Shown: positions 8,311 through 17,355 of the stretch, in pieces | How the letters are laid out: each line of letters begins with the position of its first letter | Numbering within the stretch: position 1 is the first letter of the stretch | Source: Flavobacterium ichthyis | GTDB lineage: Bacteria > Bacteroidota > Bacteroidia > Flavobacteriales > Flavobacteriaceae | Direction of reading: 5' to 3' | Assembly (NCBI RefSeq): GCF_009915155.1 | Contig: NZ_JAABLM010000016.1 | Location: forward strand, 1 to 47,457 | Length of the DNA stretch: 47,457 nucleotides | Translations under genes and position numbers: made by a program | The notes under the pieces: generated by a model | Told to the model about the DNA's origin: nothing | The model's input: the letters and a program-made list of their open reading frames with translations, nothing else | The model's database searches: none

Positions 8311-9594
8311 TTATTTTCCGGACCTTAAAGATTCTTCTAAAATCGCTTTTTTTGATTTTGGAAGTAATCTGTTGGCTAATTTTCCAATGGTCAATCCTTG
8401 CACAATTATTGAAAAAACCACTACAAAATAAGTTATTGCTAAAATAATTTGCTTGTTTGGACTTTCGGCAATAGACAATGCCAATGCGATTGAAACACCA
8501 CCTCGTAAACCACCCCAAACCAAAATTTTCACAGTAGAGGCCTCAAATTTTTTCTTAAACGGAATAATTTTCGTGGGAATATAAATTGAGACAAAACGTG
8601 CAAACAATACTACTGCAACACATATTATTCCAATTTTCCAGTAACTCCAAATATCGGGAATGAGCAATAATTCGAAGCCAATGAAAAGGAAAAGAATTGC
8701 ATTTAAAATTTCGTCGATTAACTCCCAAAATTTGTCGAGATAATCTTTAGTAACAGGTGACATGAGTGTTTTTTTTCTTCCAAAATTACCAATTATTAAT
8801 CCGGCGGAAACCATTGTCAAAGGTCCAGAAATATGCATGGCGTGAGCAATGAGATAACCACCCATTACCACCGAAAGCGTGATGAGCACTGAGGTTTTGT
8901 AATCGTCAATCTTTTTCATGGCGCGACCTGCTGTAATCCCTAATAAAATTCCTAAGATAAATCCTCCAAAAGCTTCTTTGATTAATAACCAGGATACGTG
9001 AGGCAGGGAAAAATCGCTTGCTGGATCTTGCGCTAACTGAAGAATTACGGCAAAAACTACTACTGCTACGCCGTCATTAAATAATGATTCTCCGGCAATT
9101 TTTGTTTCTAAAGATTTGGGTACTTTGGCATCTTTTAAAATACTTAAAACTGCAATAGGATCAGTTGGAGAAATCAATGCTCCAAAAAGTAAACAATAAA
9201 TAAAAGGAATGTCAATCGCTAAAAAAGTGGTGATGTAATCTAATAAAAATCCGATGACTAATGTGGAAATCAGCACACTTATCGTAGAAAAAACCATGAT
9301 TGGACCACGTTGTTCCCTTAAATCCCGAAGATTTACGTGAACGGCTCCTGCAAAAAGCAGAAAGTTAAGCATGGCACCCATAAGCACTTCGGTAAAATCG
9401 AAGTTGGCAATGAGTTTGCTAAAATTTTGAAAGGCTTTTGGAAAAATATTACCAGAAATTACTAATAGTATTGAGGAGATCATCGCAATAATCATAATCC
9501 CGATAGTTGCGGGAAGTTTTAAAAAGCGATTATTGAGGTAGGCAAAAAATGAGGCGAGAACAATAAGAACAGAAAATGAGTAGTACAACTCCAT
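8311..9594 (-). CDS. Cation/proton antiporter, CPA1 (NhaP) family
   Basis: This is a 427-residue integral membrane protein with about 12 hydrophobic segments. The core motif ISPTDPIAVLSILK, followed by the ion-binding FNDGVAVVVF (Asn-Asp pair), places it in CPA1, the electroneutral Na+(or K+)/H+ antiporters. Its job would be pH and sodium homeostasis. I use the ATG at 9594 (protein starts MELYYSF) instead of a TTG at 9633 that lies within the promoter region. A good promoter precedes it. Confidence 0.9.
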   Translation of the reverse strand: MELYYSFSVLIVLASFFAYLNNRFLKLPATIGIMIIAMISSILLVISGNIFPKAFQNFSKLIANFDFTEVLMGAMLNFLLFAGAVHVNLRDLREQRGPIMVFSTISVLISTLVIGFLLDYITTFLAIDIPFIYCLLFGALISPTDPIAVLSILKDAKVPKSLETKIAGESLFNDGVAVVVFAVILQLAQDPASDFSLPHVSWLLIKEAFGGFILGILLGITAGRAMKKIDDYKTSVLITLSVVMGGYLIAHAMHISGPLTMVSAGLIIGNFGRKKTLMSPVTKDYLDKFWELIDEILNAILFLFIGFELLLIPDIWSYWKIGIICVAVVLFARFVSIYIPTKIIPFKKKFEASTVKILVWGGLRGGVSIALALSIAESPNKQIILAITYFVVVFSIIVQGLTIGKLANRLLPKSKKAILEESLRSGK

Positions 9595-9621
9595 AAAAAA
9601 TCGAGAATTTTGGCGTTTTTC

Positions 9622-9652
9622 CAAAAATAACAAAAAACGACTTTTTTTCCAA
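9622..9652 (-). promoter_or_regulatory. Promoter of the NhaP-like antiporter gene
   Basis: On the minus strand TTG (9650-9652) is followed after 20 bases by TATTTTTG (9622-9629), a good match to the Bacteroidota consensus. The ATG is 27 bases downstream of the -7 box. Confidence 0.65.
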
Positions 9653-9670
9653 GAAGTTTGATGGGATGTT

Positions 9671-9705
9671 GCAAAAAAAAATCCCCAACATTGCTGTTGA
9701 GGATT
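9671..9705 (-). terminator. Terminator of secA
   Basis: An 11-base stem (9680-9690 with 9695-9705, one mismatch) is followed on the minus strand by a T run (the A run 9673-9681). It lies 25 bases after the secA stop. Confidence 0.75.
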
Positions 9706-9729
9706 GATTCTATGTAGGACTGAAAATTA

Positions 9730-12700
9730 TTAGTTGGCTAAAACCCATTCACCTGAAGCAATTAAACTTTCGGCTTTTTTAAATTTCATAGTTTCTGTTT
9801 TCCCAGTCATAATGTGTCTTACCGTAACGTTATCATTGCGATTTATTTTTGGCATATCTCGAACAATGGTTTCTGTAACATGAGACGGTTGGGTTTGAGA
9901 GGCTTCTCTGTTTTTAGCTACTGCTTGATCCGTATTTGGAATTTCGTCTTTAGAAGTTTGGTAGTTTTCCTTTGGACGAGGAATTTCTCTTGCTTCTTGA
10001 ATTTCCGGAGCTTGTTGTTGCTGTGGCAAATCACCTTTAAACAAAAACGAAACGACTTCTTTATTCACGCTGTCAATCATATTTTTGAAGAGATTAAACG
10101 CTTCAAATTTATAAATCAACAATGGGTCTTTTTGCTCGTGAACCGCCAACTGAACTGACTGTTTTAATTCATCCATTTTACGAAGATGTTTTTTCCAGGC
10201 TTCGTCAACAATTGCTAAAACAATATTTTTTTCGAAATCACCAATCAGTTGTGAACCTTCAGTGTCGTAAGCTTTTTTCAAATCAGTAACTACGTTAAGT
10301 GTTTTGATTCCGTCCGTAAATGGCACTACAATTCGCTCAAACTGGTTATTTTCGTTTTCAAAAACATTTTTAATGATTGGGAATGCTTCTCTAGCGCTTC
10401 TTGCAGTTTTTTCATTGTAAAAATCAAAAGCTGCCTTGTACACTTTTCGGGTTAACTCAAGTACGTTTATTTTTCCAAAATCTGCCTCAGTTACAGGGGA
10501 AGTAACGGAGAAATATCTAATTAATTCAAACTCAAAATTTTTAAAATCTCCAGTAGCTTTGTTTGATTCAGTAATTACTTCGCAAGTGTCATAAATCATG
10601 TTGGCAATGTCCACTTTCAGTCTTTCGCCGTGCAAAGCGTGACGACGACGTTTGTACACCACCTCACGTTGCGCATTCATTACATCATCATATTCTAACA
10701 AACGCTTACGAACGCCAAAGTTATTTTCTTCCACTTTTTTCTGAGCGCGTTCGATGGATTTTGTCATCATAGAATGTTGAATCACTTCACCTTCTTTCAA
10801 ACCTAATCTGTCCATCACTTTCGCCACTCTTTCAGAACCGAAAAGACGCATTAAATTATCTTCTAAAGAAACATAAAACTGTGAACTTCCCACATCACCT
10901 TGACGACCTGCACGACCACGCAACTGACGATCCACACGACGAGAATCGTGACGTTCTGTACCAATAATTGCCAAACCTCCGGCAGCTTTTACTTCTGGAG
11001 ATAGTTTGATATCTGTTCCACGACCCGCCATGTTTGTAGCAATGGTTACCACGCCAGGTTTTCCGGCTTCTTCCACAATTTGTGCTTCTTGCTTATGCAT
11101 TTTTGCGTTCAAAACGTTGTGCGGAATGTTTCGCATTTTTAACATTCTCGACAAAAGTTCAGAAATTTCAACAGAAGTTGTACCAATCAACACCGGACGA
11201 CCTTCATTGGAAAGTTGCGTTACGTCTTCAATTACTGCGTTGAATTTTTCGCGTGTACTTCTATAAATTAAATCTTCTTTGTCTTTTCTGGCAATGGGTT
11301 TGTTAGTTGGAATTTCCACAACGTCCAGTTTGTAAATTTCCCAAAGTTCTCCAGCTTCCGTTACCGCTGTACCTGTCATTCCGGCAAGTTTGCGGTACAT
11401 TCTGAAATAATTTTGAAGCGTTACAGTAGCAAAAGTTTGTGTTGCGGCTTCAATTTTTACGTTTTCCTTTGCTTCAATCGCTTGATGCAAACCGTCAGAA
11501 TAACGACGACCGTCCATGATACGACCCGTTTGCTCGTCCACAATCAAAATTTTATTGTCGATGATTACGTATTCTGTATCTTTTTCGAAAAGCGTGTAGG
11601 CTTTCAACAATTGCGTAAGCGTGTGAATTCTTTCGCTTTTTACGCTGAAATCTTGGAAAAGTTTTTCTTTTTCTTCTGCTTCCGCATCTTTTTCAAGACC
11701 CATTTTTTCGATTCGGGCAATTTCAGTTCCAATGTCTGGAAGTACGAAAAAATCATTATCGGTATCACCAGAGAGGAATTTGATTCCATTGTCCGTCAGT
11801 TCTACCTGATTGTTTTTTTCTTCAATTACAAAATACAAAGCTTCATCAATCTTGTGCATTTCGCGATTGTTGTCTTGCATGTAATGATTTTCGGTTTTTT
11901 GAAGCAATTGACGAACCCCTTCTTCACTCAAAAACTTAATCAATGCTTTGTTTTTAGGTAAACTTCGGTAAGCTCTTAATAATAAAAATCCGGCTTCTTT
12001 ATGGTTTCCGTCTTTGTATTGTTTTTTAGCTTCGGCCAAAAATGAATTTGCTAAATTTCTTTGGGTGTTTACCAAATGATCGACTTTTGGCTTCAATTCG
12101 TTAAATTCATGGCGATCACCTTGAGGAACTGGGCCAGATATAATTAAAGGCGTTCTAGCGTCATCTACCAATACTGAATCAACCTCATCGACAATCGCAT
12201 AATTATGACGTCGTTGAACCAATTCTTCTGGTGTGTGAGCCATGTTGTCACGCAAATAATCAAAACCAAATTCGTTGTTGGTTCCGTAAGTAATATCAGC
12301 GTTATAAGCTTTTCTTCTTCCGGCAGTATTGGGCTGGTGATTATCGATACAATCTACTGTTAATCCGTGAAATTCAAAAAGTGGCGCTTTCCAAGTGCTA
12401 TCACGTTTTGCCAAATAGTCATTTACGGTTACAAGGTGGACACCTTCTCCAGTTAAAGCATTTAGATAAAGCGGAAGTGTTGCAACTAATGTTTTTCCTT
12501 CACCAGTTTGCATTTCGGCAATTTTTCCTTGATGCAAAACAGTTCCTCCAATTAATTGAACATCATAATGAATCATGTCCCAAGTAATCTGTTTTCCCGC
12601 AGCGTTCCATGTATTTGCCCAAATAGCTTGGTCACCCTCAATTTGAATGTATGGTTTTGTAGCCGAAAATTCTAAATCTTTAGGGGTGGCTTTTACGCTA

Positions 12701-13086
12701 ATTGAAGTATTGTCTTTGAAACGTCTTGCAGTTTCTTTCACCACTGCAAAAGCTTCCGGAAGAATTTCCATCAAAGTTTTTTCAGAAATTTCGTAAGCCT
12801 CTTTTTCCAAAGTATCGATGGAAGCATAGATATCTTCGCGAGCGTCGATGTCGGCAGTTTTTTCTGCTTCTTCTTTGTAAGAGGCGATCTTGGCATCTTT
12901 ATCGGCTCTTGCTTCTTTAATTTTTTCTTTAAAATAAATGGTCTTAGCGCGAAGTTCATCGTGTGAAAGTGCTGCTAAAGCTTCTTCATAAGATTTGATC
13001 TTGTTGATGAGTGGCATGATGGATTTTACATCCTTCTCCGACTTGTCACCAACAAAAACTTTTAATATGCTGTTAATGAAACTCAT
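9730..13086 (-). CDS. secA: Protein translocase ATPase SecA
   Basis: SecA is the motor that pushes preproteins through SecYEG at the inner membrane. This copy has 1118 residues, longer than E. coli SecA (901). Seen in order: Walker A block EMQTGEGKT, Walker B VDEVDSVLVDDARTPLIISG, NMAGRGTDIKL, and ERHDSRRVDRQLRGRAGRQGD. The extra length lies mainly in an insertion between VDDARTPL and the second ATPase lobe, as is usual in Bacteroidota. The C-terminus ends in a Lys-rich helix and SGEWVLAN and has no CxCxSGKxxxCC zinc motif. I chose the ATG at 13086 (MSFINSILKVFVG), which fits the family N-terminus better than a TTG 57 bases upstream. Confidence 0.97.
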   Translation of the reverse strand: MSFINSILKVFVGDKSEKDVKSIMPLINKIKSYEEALAALSHDELRAKTIYFKEKIKEARADKDAKIASYKEEAEKTADIDAREDIYASIDTLEKEAYEISEKTLMEILPEAFAVVKETARRFKDNTSISVKATPKDLEFSATKPYIQIEGDQAIWANTWNAAGKQITWDMIHYDVQLIGGTVLHQGKIAEMQTGEGKTLVATLPLYLNALTGEGVHLVTVNDYLAKRDSTWKAPLFEFHGLTVDCIDNHQPNTAGRRKAYNADITYGTNNEFGFDYLRDNMAHTPEELVQRRHNYAIVDEVDSVLVDDARTPLIISGPVPQGDRHEFNELKPKVDHLVNTQRNLANSFLAEAKKQYKDGNHKEAGFLLLRAYRSLPKNKALIKFLSEEGVRQLLQKTENHYMQDNNREMHKIDEALYFVIEEKNNQVELTDNGIKFLSGDTDNDFFVLPDIGTEIARIEKMGLEKDAEAEEKEKLFQDFSVKSERIHTLTQLLKAYTLFEKDTEYVIIDNKILIVDEQTGRIMDGRRYSDGLHQAIEAKENVKIEAATQTFATVTLQNYFRMYRKLAGMTGTAVTEAGELWEIYKLDVVEIPTNKPIARKDKEDLIYRSTREKFNAVIEDVTQLSNEGRPVLIGTTSVEISELLSRMLKMRNIPHNVLNAKMHKQEAQIVEEAGKPGVVTIATNMAGRGTDIKLSPEVKAAGGLAIIGTERHDSRRVDRQLRGRAGRQGDVGSSQFYVSLEDNLMRLFGSERVAKVMDRLGLKEGEVIQHSMMTKSIERAQKKVEENNFGVRKRLLEYDDVMNAQREVVYKRRRHALHGERLKVDIANMIYDTCEVITESNKATGDFKNFEFELIRYFSVTSPVTEADFGKINVLELTRKVYKAAFDFYNEKTARSAREAFPIIKNVFENENNQFERIVVPFTDGIKTLNVVTDLKKAYDTEGSQLIGDFEKNIVLAIVDEAWKKHLRKMDELKQSVQLAVHEQKDPLLIYKFEAFNLFKNMIDSVNKEVVSFLFKGDLPQQQQAPEIQEAREIPRPKENYQTSKDEIPNTDQAVAKNREASQTQPSHVTETIVRDMPKINRNDNVTVRHIMTGKTETMKFKKAESLIASGEWVLAN

Positions 13087-13116
13087 AATTTGTTGTTTTC
13101 TATTATATAAGGGTTG

Positions 13117-13124
13117 CAAATTTA
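13117..13124 (-). promoter_or_regulatory. -7 box of secA
   Basis: TAAATTTG on the minus strand matches TANNTTTG and lies 30 bases before the chosen secA ATG. A TTG occurs 16 bases further upstream (13141-13143), a shorter spacing than usual. Confidence 0.5.
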
Positions 13125-13127
13125 CAC

Positions 13128-13153
13128 AAAAAAAAAGCCTCAACCGAGACTTT
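13128..13153 (-). terminator. Terminator of the DUF2795 gene
   Basis: On the minus strand AAAGTCTC-GGTT-GAGGCTTT forms an eight-pair stem with one G-U pair and a four-base loop. A T run of about nine follows. It lies just downstream of the DUF2795 stop and next to the secA -7 box. Confidence 0.75.
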
Positions 13154-13174
13154 CTAATGTGATTTTATTATTTT

Positions 13175-13396
13175 TTAATACTCATCCTCGTTCCAAAGAT
13201 AATCTTCGTCAGTAGGATAATCAGGCCAAATTTCCTCCATAGATTCGTAGATTTCACCTTCATCTTCTATAGATTGTAAGTTTTCTACAACTTCCAATGG
13301 AGCACCAGCTCTAATGGCGTAGTCGATCAACTCATCTTTGGTTGCTGGCCATGGTGCATCACTTAAATAAGATGCTAATTCTAATGTCCAATACAT
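13175..13396 (-). CDS. Small acidic DUF2795 protein
   Basis: This 73-residue, strongly acidic cytoplasmic protein starts MYWTLELASYLSDAPWPATKDELIDYA. The ELASYL..APWPATK..L..YA pattern matches the DUF2795 family of small helical proteins with no assigned function. The C-terminal third is rich in Asp, Glu, Trp and Tyr. It has its own promoter and terminator, so it forms a monocistronic unit upstream of secA. Confidence 0.82.
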   Translation of the reverse strand: MYWTLELASYLSDAPWPATKDELIDYAIRAGAPLEVVENLQSIEDEGEIYESMEEIWPDYPTDEDYLWNEDEY

Positions 13397-13420
13397 CTGA
13401 TATCGATTTTATATTTTATG

Positions 13421-13450
13421 CAAAAATAATTTTTTTACTGAGAAAGTCAA
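13421..13450 (-). promoter_or_regulatory. Promoter of the DUF2795 gene
   Basis: On the minus strand TTG (13448-13450), 19 bases, then TATTTTTG (13421-13428). Boxes and spacing are consensus for Bacteroidota. The ATG is 25 bases further on. Confidence 0.75.
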
Positions 13451-13594
13451 GTAAATTTTATTTTATTTTCAAAAAACCAAGAACGTGTTTTAGAATTGAG
13501 GATTTTAGATACCTGATTTTTGATTTGTTATCTAAAATTTTACGGCTCAATCGCTAAATTTTTGGCTTTGAAGTTGCAAATATCATTCTTAAAA

Positions 13595-14167
13595 TTATTC
13601 TTTTTCAGGAATCCATTTCACTTCGTCAGCCTTTAGGTCGTACGACAACTTTCGTGCCAGCACAAAAAGGTAGTCAGAAAGTCGGTTTAAGTATTTTAAA
13701 ACATACTCGTCAACGGGTTCTTCTTCGTTTAAATGGGTAGAAAGTCGTTCTGCTCGACGGCAAACGCAACGTGTTATGTGACAATATGACACGGTTGTGT
13801 GACCTCCCGGAAGTATAAAATGTGTCATTTGCGGCAAAGCGTTTTCCATGTCATCAATTTCGTTTTCAAGAAGTTGGATGTCTTGTTCGGAAATTTTAGG
13901 AATGTTTAACCGTGGTTTTCCGTTTTTTAAAATTTCTTTTTCGGGTGGTGTTGCCAAAATGGCGCCAAGTGTGAAAAGCCTGTCTTGGATTTTCATCAAA
14001 ATTTGCTTGTAATGATGATTGATTTCTTGGTCACGAATCAGTCCGATGTAAGAATTGAGTTCATCAACGGTGCCGTAACTTTCGATTCTGATGTGGTGTT
14101 TCGGGACACGATCTCCACCAAATAATGCGGTTGTACCTTTGTCACCGGTTTTGGTATATACTTTCAT
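13595..14167 (-). CDS. Cob(I)alamin adenosyltransferase, PduO type
   Basis: This 190-residue enzyme transfers adenosyl from ATP to cob(I)alamin to make coenzyme B12. The family N-terminus is present (KVYTKTGDKGTTALFGGDRV), followed by SYGTVDELNSYIG near residue 30 and CRRAER..L near 130, parts of the ATP and corrin sites. The length is normal for PduO/MMAB proteins. In this window the likely user of adenosylcobalamin is methylmalonyl-CoA mutase (mutA), with its chaperone GTPase meaB, 5-8 kb away. A 350-base repeat-rich gap lies upstream. Confidence 0.93.
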   Translation of the reverse strand: MKVYTKTGDKGTTALFGGDRVPKHHIRIESYGTVDELNSYIGLIRDQEINHHYKQILMKIQDRLFTLGAILATPPEKEILKNGKPRLNIPKISEQDIQLLENEIDDMENALPQMTHFILPGGHTTVSYCHITRCVCRRAERLSTHLNEEEPVDEYVLKYLNRLSDYLFVLARKLSYDLKADEVKWIPEKE

Positions 14168-14519
14168 GGTGATTTTTGATTTAGGATTTATGATATTTGA
14201 TTTGTGAATTTGAGAATTTTACCGCAATCCAGTAGCTTCGGGACGCAAAGATTTATGCAAAGAATCGCAAAGTTGAACTGTAAATTTCCAATAAATAAAT
14301 TGTAAATTCCAAGTTGGGTTGGGGTTGAACTCCAAACTCAGAAGTTCTCACGCTAAACTCTAAAAGATGCTTGAAGAATTTAATTAGCCCCGATTGAAGC
14401 AAGTAGCCTTTTTTTTTTATTTTATTGTCCGGATTTAATCTAGTAATTAAAAAAAAGCTACAGCGGAAAGCGGGAAATACGTTTAAAAAAATTCCTGTCG
14501 TTTGGCTCCCCAAAAAAAA
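14168..14519. other. Repeat-rich intergenic gap
   Basis: No gene is supported in these 352 bases. Near 14230-14275 lie a half-palindrome AGCTTCGGGA (14234-14243) and the partly repeated string GCAAAGA-TTTATGCAAAGAATCGCAAAG. Tandem-like AAATTCC motifs follow. From 14386 to 14476 lies a copy of the dispersed intergenic element described separately. An open frame on the minus strand (14253-14513) only reads through these repeats. Confidence 0.7.
14386..14476 (+). repeat. Dispersed intergenic element, copy A
   Basis: The left end is AGCCCCGATTGAAGC (14386-14400) and the right end is CAGCGGAAAGCGGGAA (14461-14476). The two AGC(GG) motifs are 64 bases apart. The right flank continues into GTTTAAAAAAATTCC, similar to the flank of copies B and C. 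The interior is AT-rich and only weakly palindromic, so this copy looks degenerate. Related copies are at 21920-22006, 31948-32032 and 34646-34715. Confidence 0.75.
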
Positions 14520-15221
14520 TTATTTGCTTAAAACTTTTGCCGGATTTTGAACGTCGCTTTCAATTAAGCCGTCGCGAAGTCGGATAATTCTGTGAGCGTG
14601 TTCGGCGATGTCTTCTTCGTGGGTAACTAAAATTACGGTGTTTCCGTTAGCGTGAATTTCGTCAAAAAGATTCATGATTTCTACAGAAGTTTTACTGTCG
14701 AGGTTTCCCGTGGGTTCGTCGGCCAAGATTATCGAGGGACGGTTGACCAATGCTCTTGCCACGGCAACACGCTGGCGTTGTCCTCCAGAAAGTTGATTGG
14801 GTTCATGATCCATCCTGTCGCCTAAACCTACTTGTGTCAATACTTCTTCGGCTCGTTTGGTTCGTTCGGATTTTGAATATCCGGCATAAATCATGGGTAA
14901 AGCAACATTGTTTAGTGCGGTGGTTCGTGGTAAAAGGTTGAAGGTTTGGAACACGAAGCCGATTTCTTTATTGCGGATTTCAGCCAGTTCGTTATCGCTC
15001 ATTTGGCTTACATCTTTGCCGTTTAAAATATATGTTCCGGATGTTGGCGTGTCTAAACAACCTAATAGGTTCATTAATGTAGATTTTCCAGAACCTGAAG
15101 GTCCCATCAATGCAACATATTCACCTTTTTGAATATTAAGGTCTATACCCTTTAGAACATTTATAGTTTCATCGCCTAAAATAAAATCGCGTTTTATGTC
15201 TTTAATATCGATCAATGCCAT
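14520..15221 (-). CDS. ABC transporter ATP-binding protein (MacB/LolD-like)
   Basis: This 233-residue ATPase has Walker [10 protein letters not shown] near residues 40-48, signature [15 protein letters not shown] near 144, Walker B IILADEP and a downstream VTHEEDIA switch His. Its compact size and the sequence [21 protein letters not shown] place it in the MacB/LolD/FtsE-like group that drives MacB-type permeases in lipoprotein release or efflux. No permease is adjacent, so its partner is encoded elsewhere. The divergent gene is a lipoprotein, which is suggestive but not proof of a functional link. Confidence 0.92.
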   Translation of the reverse strand: MALIDIKDIKRDFILGDETINVLKGIDLNIQKGEYVALMGPSGSGKSTLMNLLGCLDTPTSGTYILNGKDVSQMSDNELAEIRNKEIGFVFQTFNLLPRTTALNNVALPMIYAGYSKSERTKRAEEVLTQVGLGDRMDHEPNQLSGGQRQRVAVARALVNRPSIILADEPTGNLDSKTSVEIMNLFDEIHANGNTVILVTHEEDIAEHAHRIIRLRDGLIESDVQNPAKVLSK

Positions 15222-15398
15222 CTTTAATAATTTGTGCTAAATGTAAGGATTTTTGAAATAAATATTGTTGACGAATTATTAAAAAAGTTAATGTTTGTTT
15301 AAAGAATATTAAAATATTGCCAAATTATTAAGTTAAACTTTAATGATTATATTTTTTAAATTAATTTTAAGTAACAATTTTAATTAAAACCAACCATT

Positions 15399-16076
15399 AT
15401 GAAAAAAATTCAATTATTTGCAGGTGCTGCAATCATTGCTTTGGGAATGACTTCTTGTAAAAGCGAAACGGAACAACGTGCAGAAAAATCTTTCGACATG
15501 TTCGAGAATTATGTTGATTCAGTAAGTAATTTTTCTGCCGAAGAAGCTCAGGCTAATTGGCAAGCTATTGAGGCGGATTATAACACTAGAATGGCAGAAG
15601 CGGAAGCCGCTCTTGTTAATATGAAAGATCAAGAAAATGCCCAAAAAAGGTTAGATGATTCTCGTACTCAATATGAAGAATTAAAAACAAAGGCACAAGC
15701 AAGTATGCCTGCTCCGGCAGAAGGTGACGCTGCAATGGGTGATCGCGTTCAAAATTTAAGAGATTCTTTTTTTGGCGCTGGAAAAATCGGGCAAGACATG
15801 AGTTTTGCTTGGGTTAATAAAGACAACATCTTGTCAGTGTACCAAAATTTTGTAGATACTTTCAACAAAAACAAGGATAGTTATTCTAGAGAAGATTTTG
15901 ACGAAATTAAGGCCATGTATGAAGCATTAGACGCGCACAAAAATACAGTTGAAAAGCAAGGATTATCTAGTGAAGATAATAGAAAAATTGCAGCTTTAAA
16001 ACTTGAATTTGCTCCTAAATTTAAATGGGAAAGAATGGGTGCCAAAGCTGAAGAAAACCAAGATGCAAAACAATAA
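15399..16076 (+). CDS. Predicted lipoprotein with coiled-coil character
   Basis: This is a 225-residue protein. The N-terminal signal MKKIQLFAGAAIIALGMTSC ends in a lipobox (G-M-T-S-C), so it should be lipidated at C20 and anchored in a membrane facing the periplasm. The mature part is helical and highly charged, rich in Glu, Ala, Gln and Lys, with heptad-like stretches (EEAQANWQAIEADYNTRMAE). I recognise no named domain; similar lipoproteins are common in Flavobacteria. It has a strong terminator, so it is monocistronic. Confidence 0.85.
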   Translation: MKKIQLFAGAAIIALGMTSCKSETEQRAEKSFDMFENYVDSVSNFSAEEAQANWQAIEADYNTRMAEAEAALVNMKDQENAQKRLDDSRTQYEELKTKAQASMPAPAEGDAAMGDRVQNLRDSFFGAGKIGQDMSFAWVNKDNILSVYQNFVDTFNKNKDSYSREDFDEIKAMYEALDAHKNTVEKQGLSSEDNRKIAALKLEFAPKFKWERMGAKAEENQDAKQ

Positions 16077-16102
16077 AAACTGATTTTTGTGTTTGAATGG
16101 AG

Positions 16103-16139
16103 ATGGCTGTTATAGTTCTATAACAGCCATTTCTTTTTT
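16103..16139 (+). terminator. Strong terminator after the lipoprotein gene
   Basis: Perfect 13-base arms, ATGGCTGTTATAG (16103-16115) and its complement (16118-16130), are followed by TTCTTTTTT. It lies 27 bases after the stop codon. Confidence 0.9.
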
Positions 16140-16160
16140 ATAAATTTTAAAAAATATGTT

Positions 16161-16412
16161 ATGCCAAAAAATGAAATGATACCACAAGTTAAAGACAAGG
16201 ACCAATACCAAGCCTTGCGCGAGAAAGGCTATAGCAAAGAAAAGTCTGCGAGAATTGCCAACAGCAAAGGAGCCGAAAAACGTGGGGGCAAAGCTGATAA
16301 ATACGAAAACCAAACGAAGGAAGAACTTTACACTCAAGCTAAAAAAGTGGGAATTGAAGGACGGTCTAAAATGAGTAAATCCGAATTAATTAAAGCCTTG
16401 CGAAATAACTAA
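16161..16412 (+). CDS. Small basic protein with Rho-N/SAP-like C-terminus
   Basis: The 83-residue, very basic protein has an N-terminal block (PKNEMIPQVKDKDQYQALR and KGYSKEKSARIAN) seen in small conserved bacterial proteins of unknown function. Its C-terminal 35 residues (TKEELYTQAKKVGIEGRSKMSKSELIKALR) resemble a Rho N-terminal or SAP-like helical motif, often found in nucleic-acid-binding proteins. Binding is inferred, not shown. The stop overlaps the stop region of the convergent methyltransferase gene by four bases. Confidence 0.8.
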   Translation: MPKNEMIPQVKDKDQYQALREKGYSKEKSARIANSKGAEKRGGKADKYENQTKEELYTQAKKVGIEGRSKMSKSELIKALRNN

Positions 16413-17266
16413 TGAAGTAAACCCCAAAGGTTTTTGATTCCTAAAATTTGGTCTAAAAAGAACGATTTTGAAGTTCGAATGATAAAATCTTCCTTCACTT
16501 GTTCTTTTCTAAAAAAAACAAAACCCCATTGAAAGGTGTCGATTGTGACCGTTACTTTGGGGTGTTTTTTTATGATTTCCCAAGCTTCTTCCATTCCTTT
16601 GGACCAATGAATATCATCGAAAATCCAAACGGTTTCATTGGAAATAGTTGGCAACAATAATTCAAAATAATTCAAAGTTGCTTCTTTGGAGTGATTGCCG
16701 TCCAAGTAAATAAGGTTTAAGGTTTGAGGTTTAAGTCCCGATACTTCGGGATAAGTTTGCAGATGACTTTCAAATTCAGTTACTACAAAATTGATTTTAT
16801 TCTCAAACGTTGGGAATTGAAGTTGCAATTGATTTTTTGCAATTGCCATTGTATTCGGACAACCTTCTAAAGTGGTGATTTCTGCGACATTATTTTGTGC
16901 TAAAGCAGAAGTCGCCAAACCCAAAGAAGTCCCGATTTCTAAAATTTTTTCGGGCTGGAAATAATGTACAACTCTAAATAAAAGTTGTGCATCTTTCGGA
17001 GAAATCCCTGCGTTTTCGGCAACCTTATTTATCGCCCGAACATTTGATTTAAAAACCCTTGAACCCGCACCAAAATCAGTAACTTCTATTGTGTTTTTAT
17101 TTTGTAGAAGAGAATTTCGATAATCATCCAAAACTTTATATTCAGGATAATTTGTCTTGTCATAAAAACATTTCCTGACCAAATCAAATACAAATGGCGA
17201 ATGTACTCCGTGAGCATTCGTTGATTTCCAAAGGAATTTTAGGTATGATTTTATGATGTGTTGCAA
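16409..17266 (-). CDS. Class I SAM-dependent methyltransferase (O-methyltransferase-like)
   Basis: The 285-residue protein has a SAM-binding motif I (ILEIGTSLGLATSALA) near residue 105. An acidic motif (LIYLDGNHSKEATLNYFELLLP) and IFDDIHWSKGMEEAWE follow, as in the methyltransferase family related to catechol-type O-methyltransferases and to the rhamnosyl O-methyltransferase group. The substrate is unknown. Residues about 171-184 (YPEVSGLKPQTLN) are encoded by a palindrome plus three GGTTTAA-like heptamers (16714-16751). They look like an in-frame repeat insertion just before the conserved acidic motif, so function may or may not be intact. Confidence 0.85.
   Translation of the reverse strand: MQHIIKSYLKFLWKSTNAHGVHSPFVFDLVRKCFYDKTNYPEYKVLDDYRNSLLQNKNTIEVTDFGAGSRVFKSNVRAINKVAENAGISPKDAQLLFRVVHYFQPEKILEIGTSLGLATSALAQNNVAEITTLEGCPNTMAIAKNQLQLQFPTFENKINFVVTEFESHLQTYPEVSGLKPQTLNLIYLDGNHSKEATLNYFELLLPTISNETVWIFDDIHWSKGMEEAWEIIKKHPKVTVTIDTFQWGFVFFRKEQVKEDFIIRTSKSFFLDQILGIKNLWGLLH
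16714..16751. repeat. Heptamer triplet plus TCCCGA palindrome inside the methyltransferase gene
   Basis: Three heptamers, GGTTTAA, GGTTTGA and GGTTTAA (16714-16734), are followed by TCCCGATACTTCGGGA (16736-16751), which has six-base complementary arms. Read in the gene (minus strand) the palindrome gives Pro-Glu-Val-Ser-Gly and the heptamers give about seven more residues. A related palindrome lies in the ABC-F gene at 18892-18907. Confidence 0.8.
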
Positions 17267-17355
17267 TATTTATTGTTTTTTTTATTCCACAGATTAAATG
17301 ATAAAAATATCTACCACAATCTGAGAAATTTCCCCTTTTTTGAGTAGGGGTCTGA

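Noticed and set aside
9498..9519. CCCG...CGGG inverted repeat in the antiporter gene
   Set aside because: It encodes conserved-looking LPATIGIM of the transporter; arms are only five bases and no insertion is implied.
11413..11961. 182-codon plus-strand frame inside secA
   Set aside because: It is antisense to highly conserved SecA sequence and has Phe/Val-rich shadow composition.
14253..14513. 86-codon minus-strand frame
   Set aside because: It reads through dispersed-repeat copy A and other simple repeats; its peptide reflects repeat sequence only.
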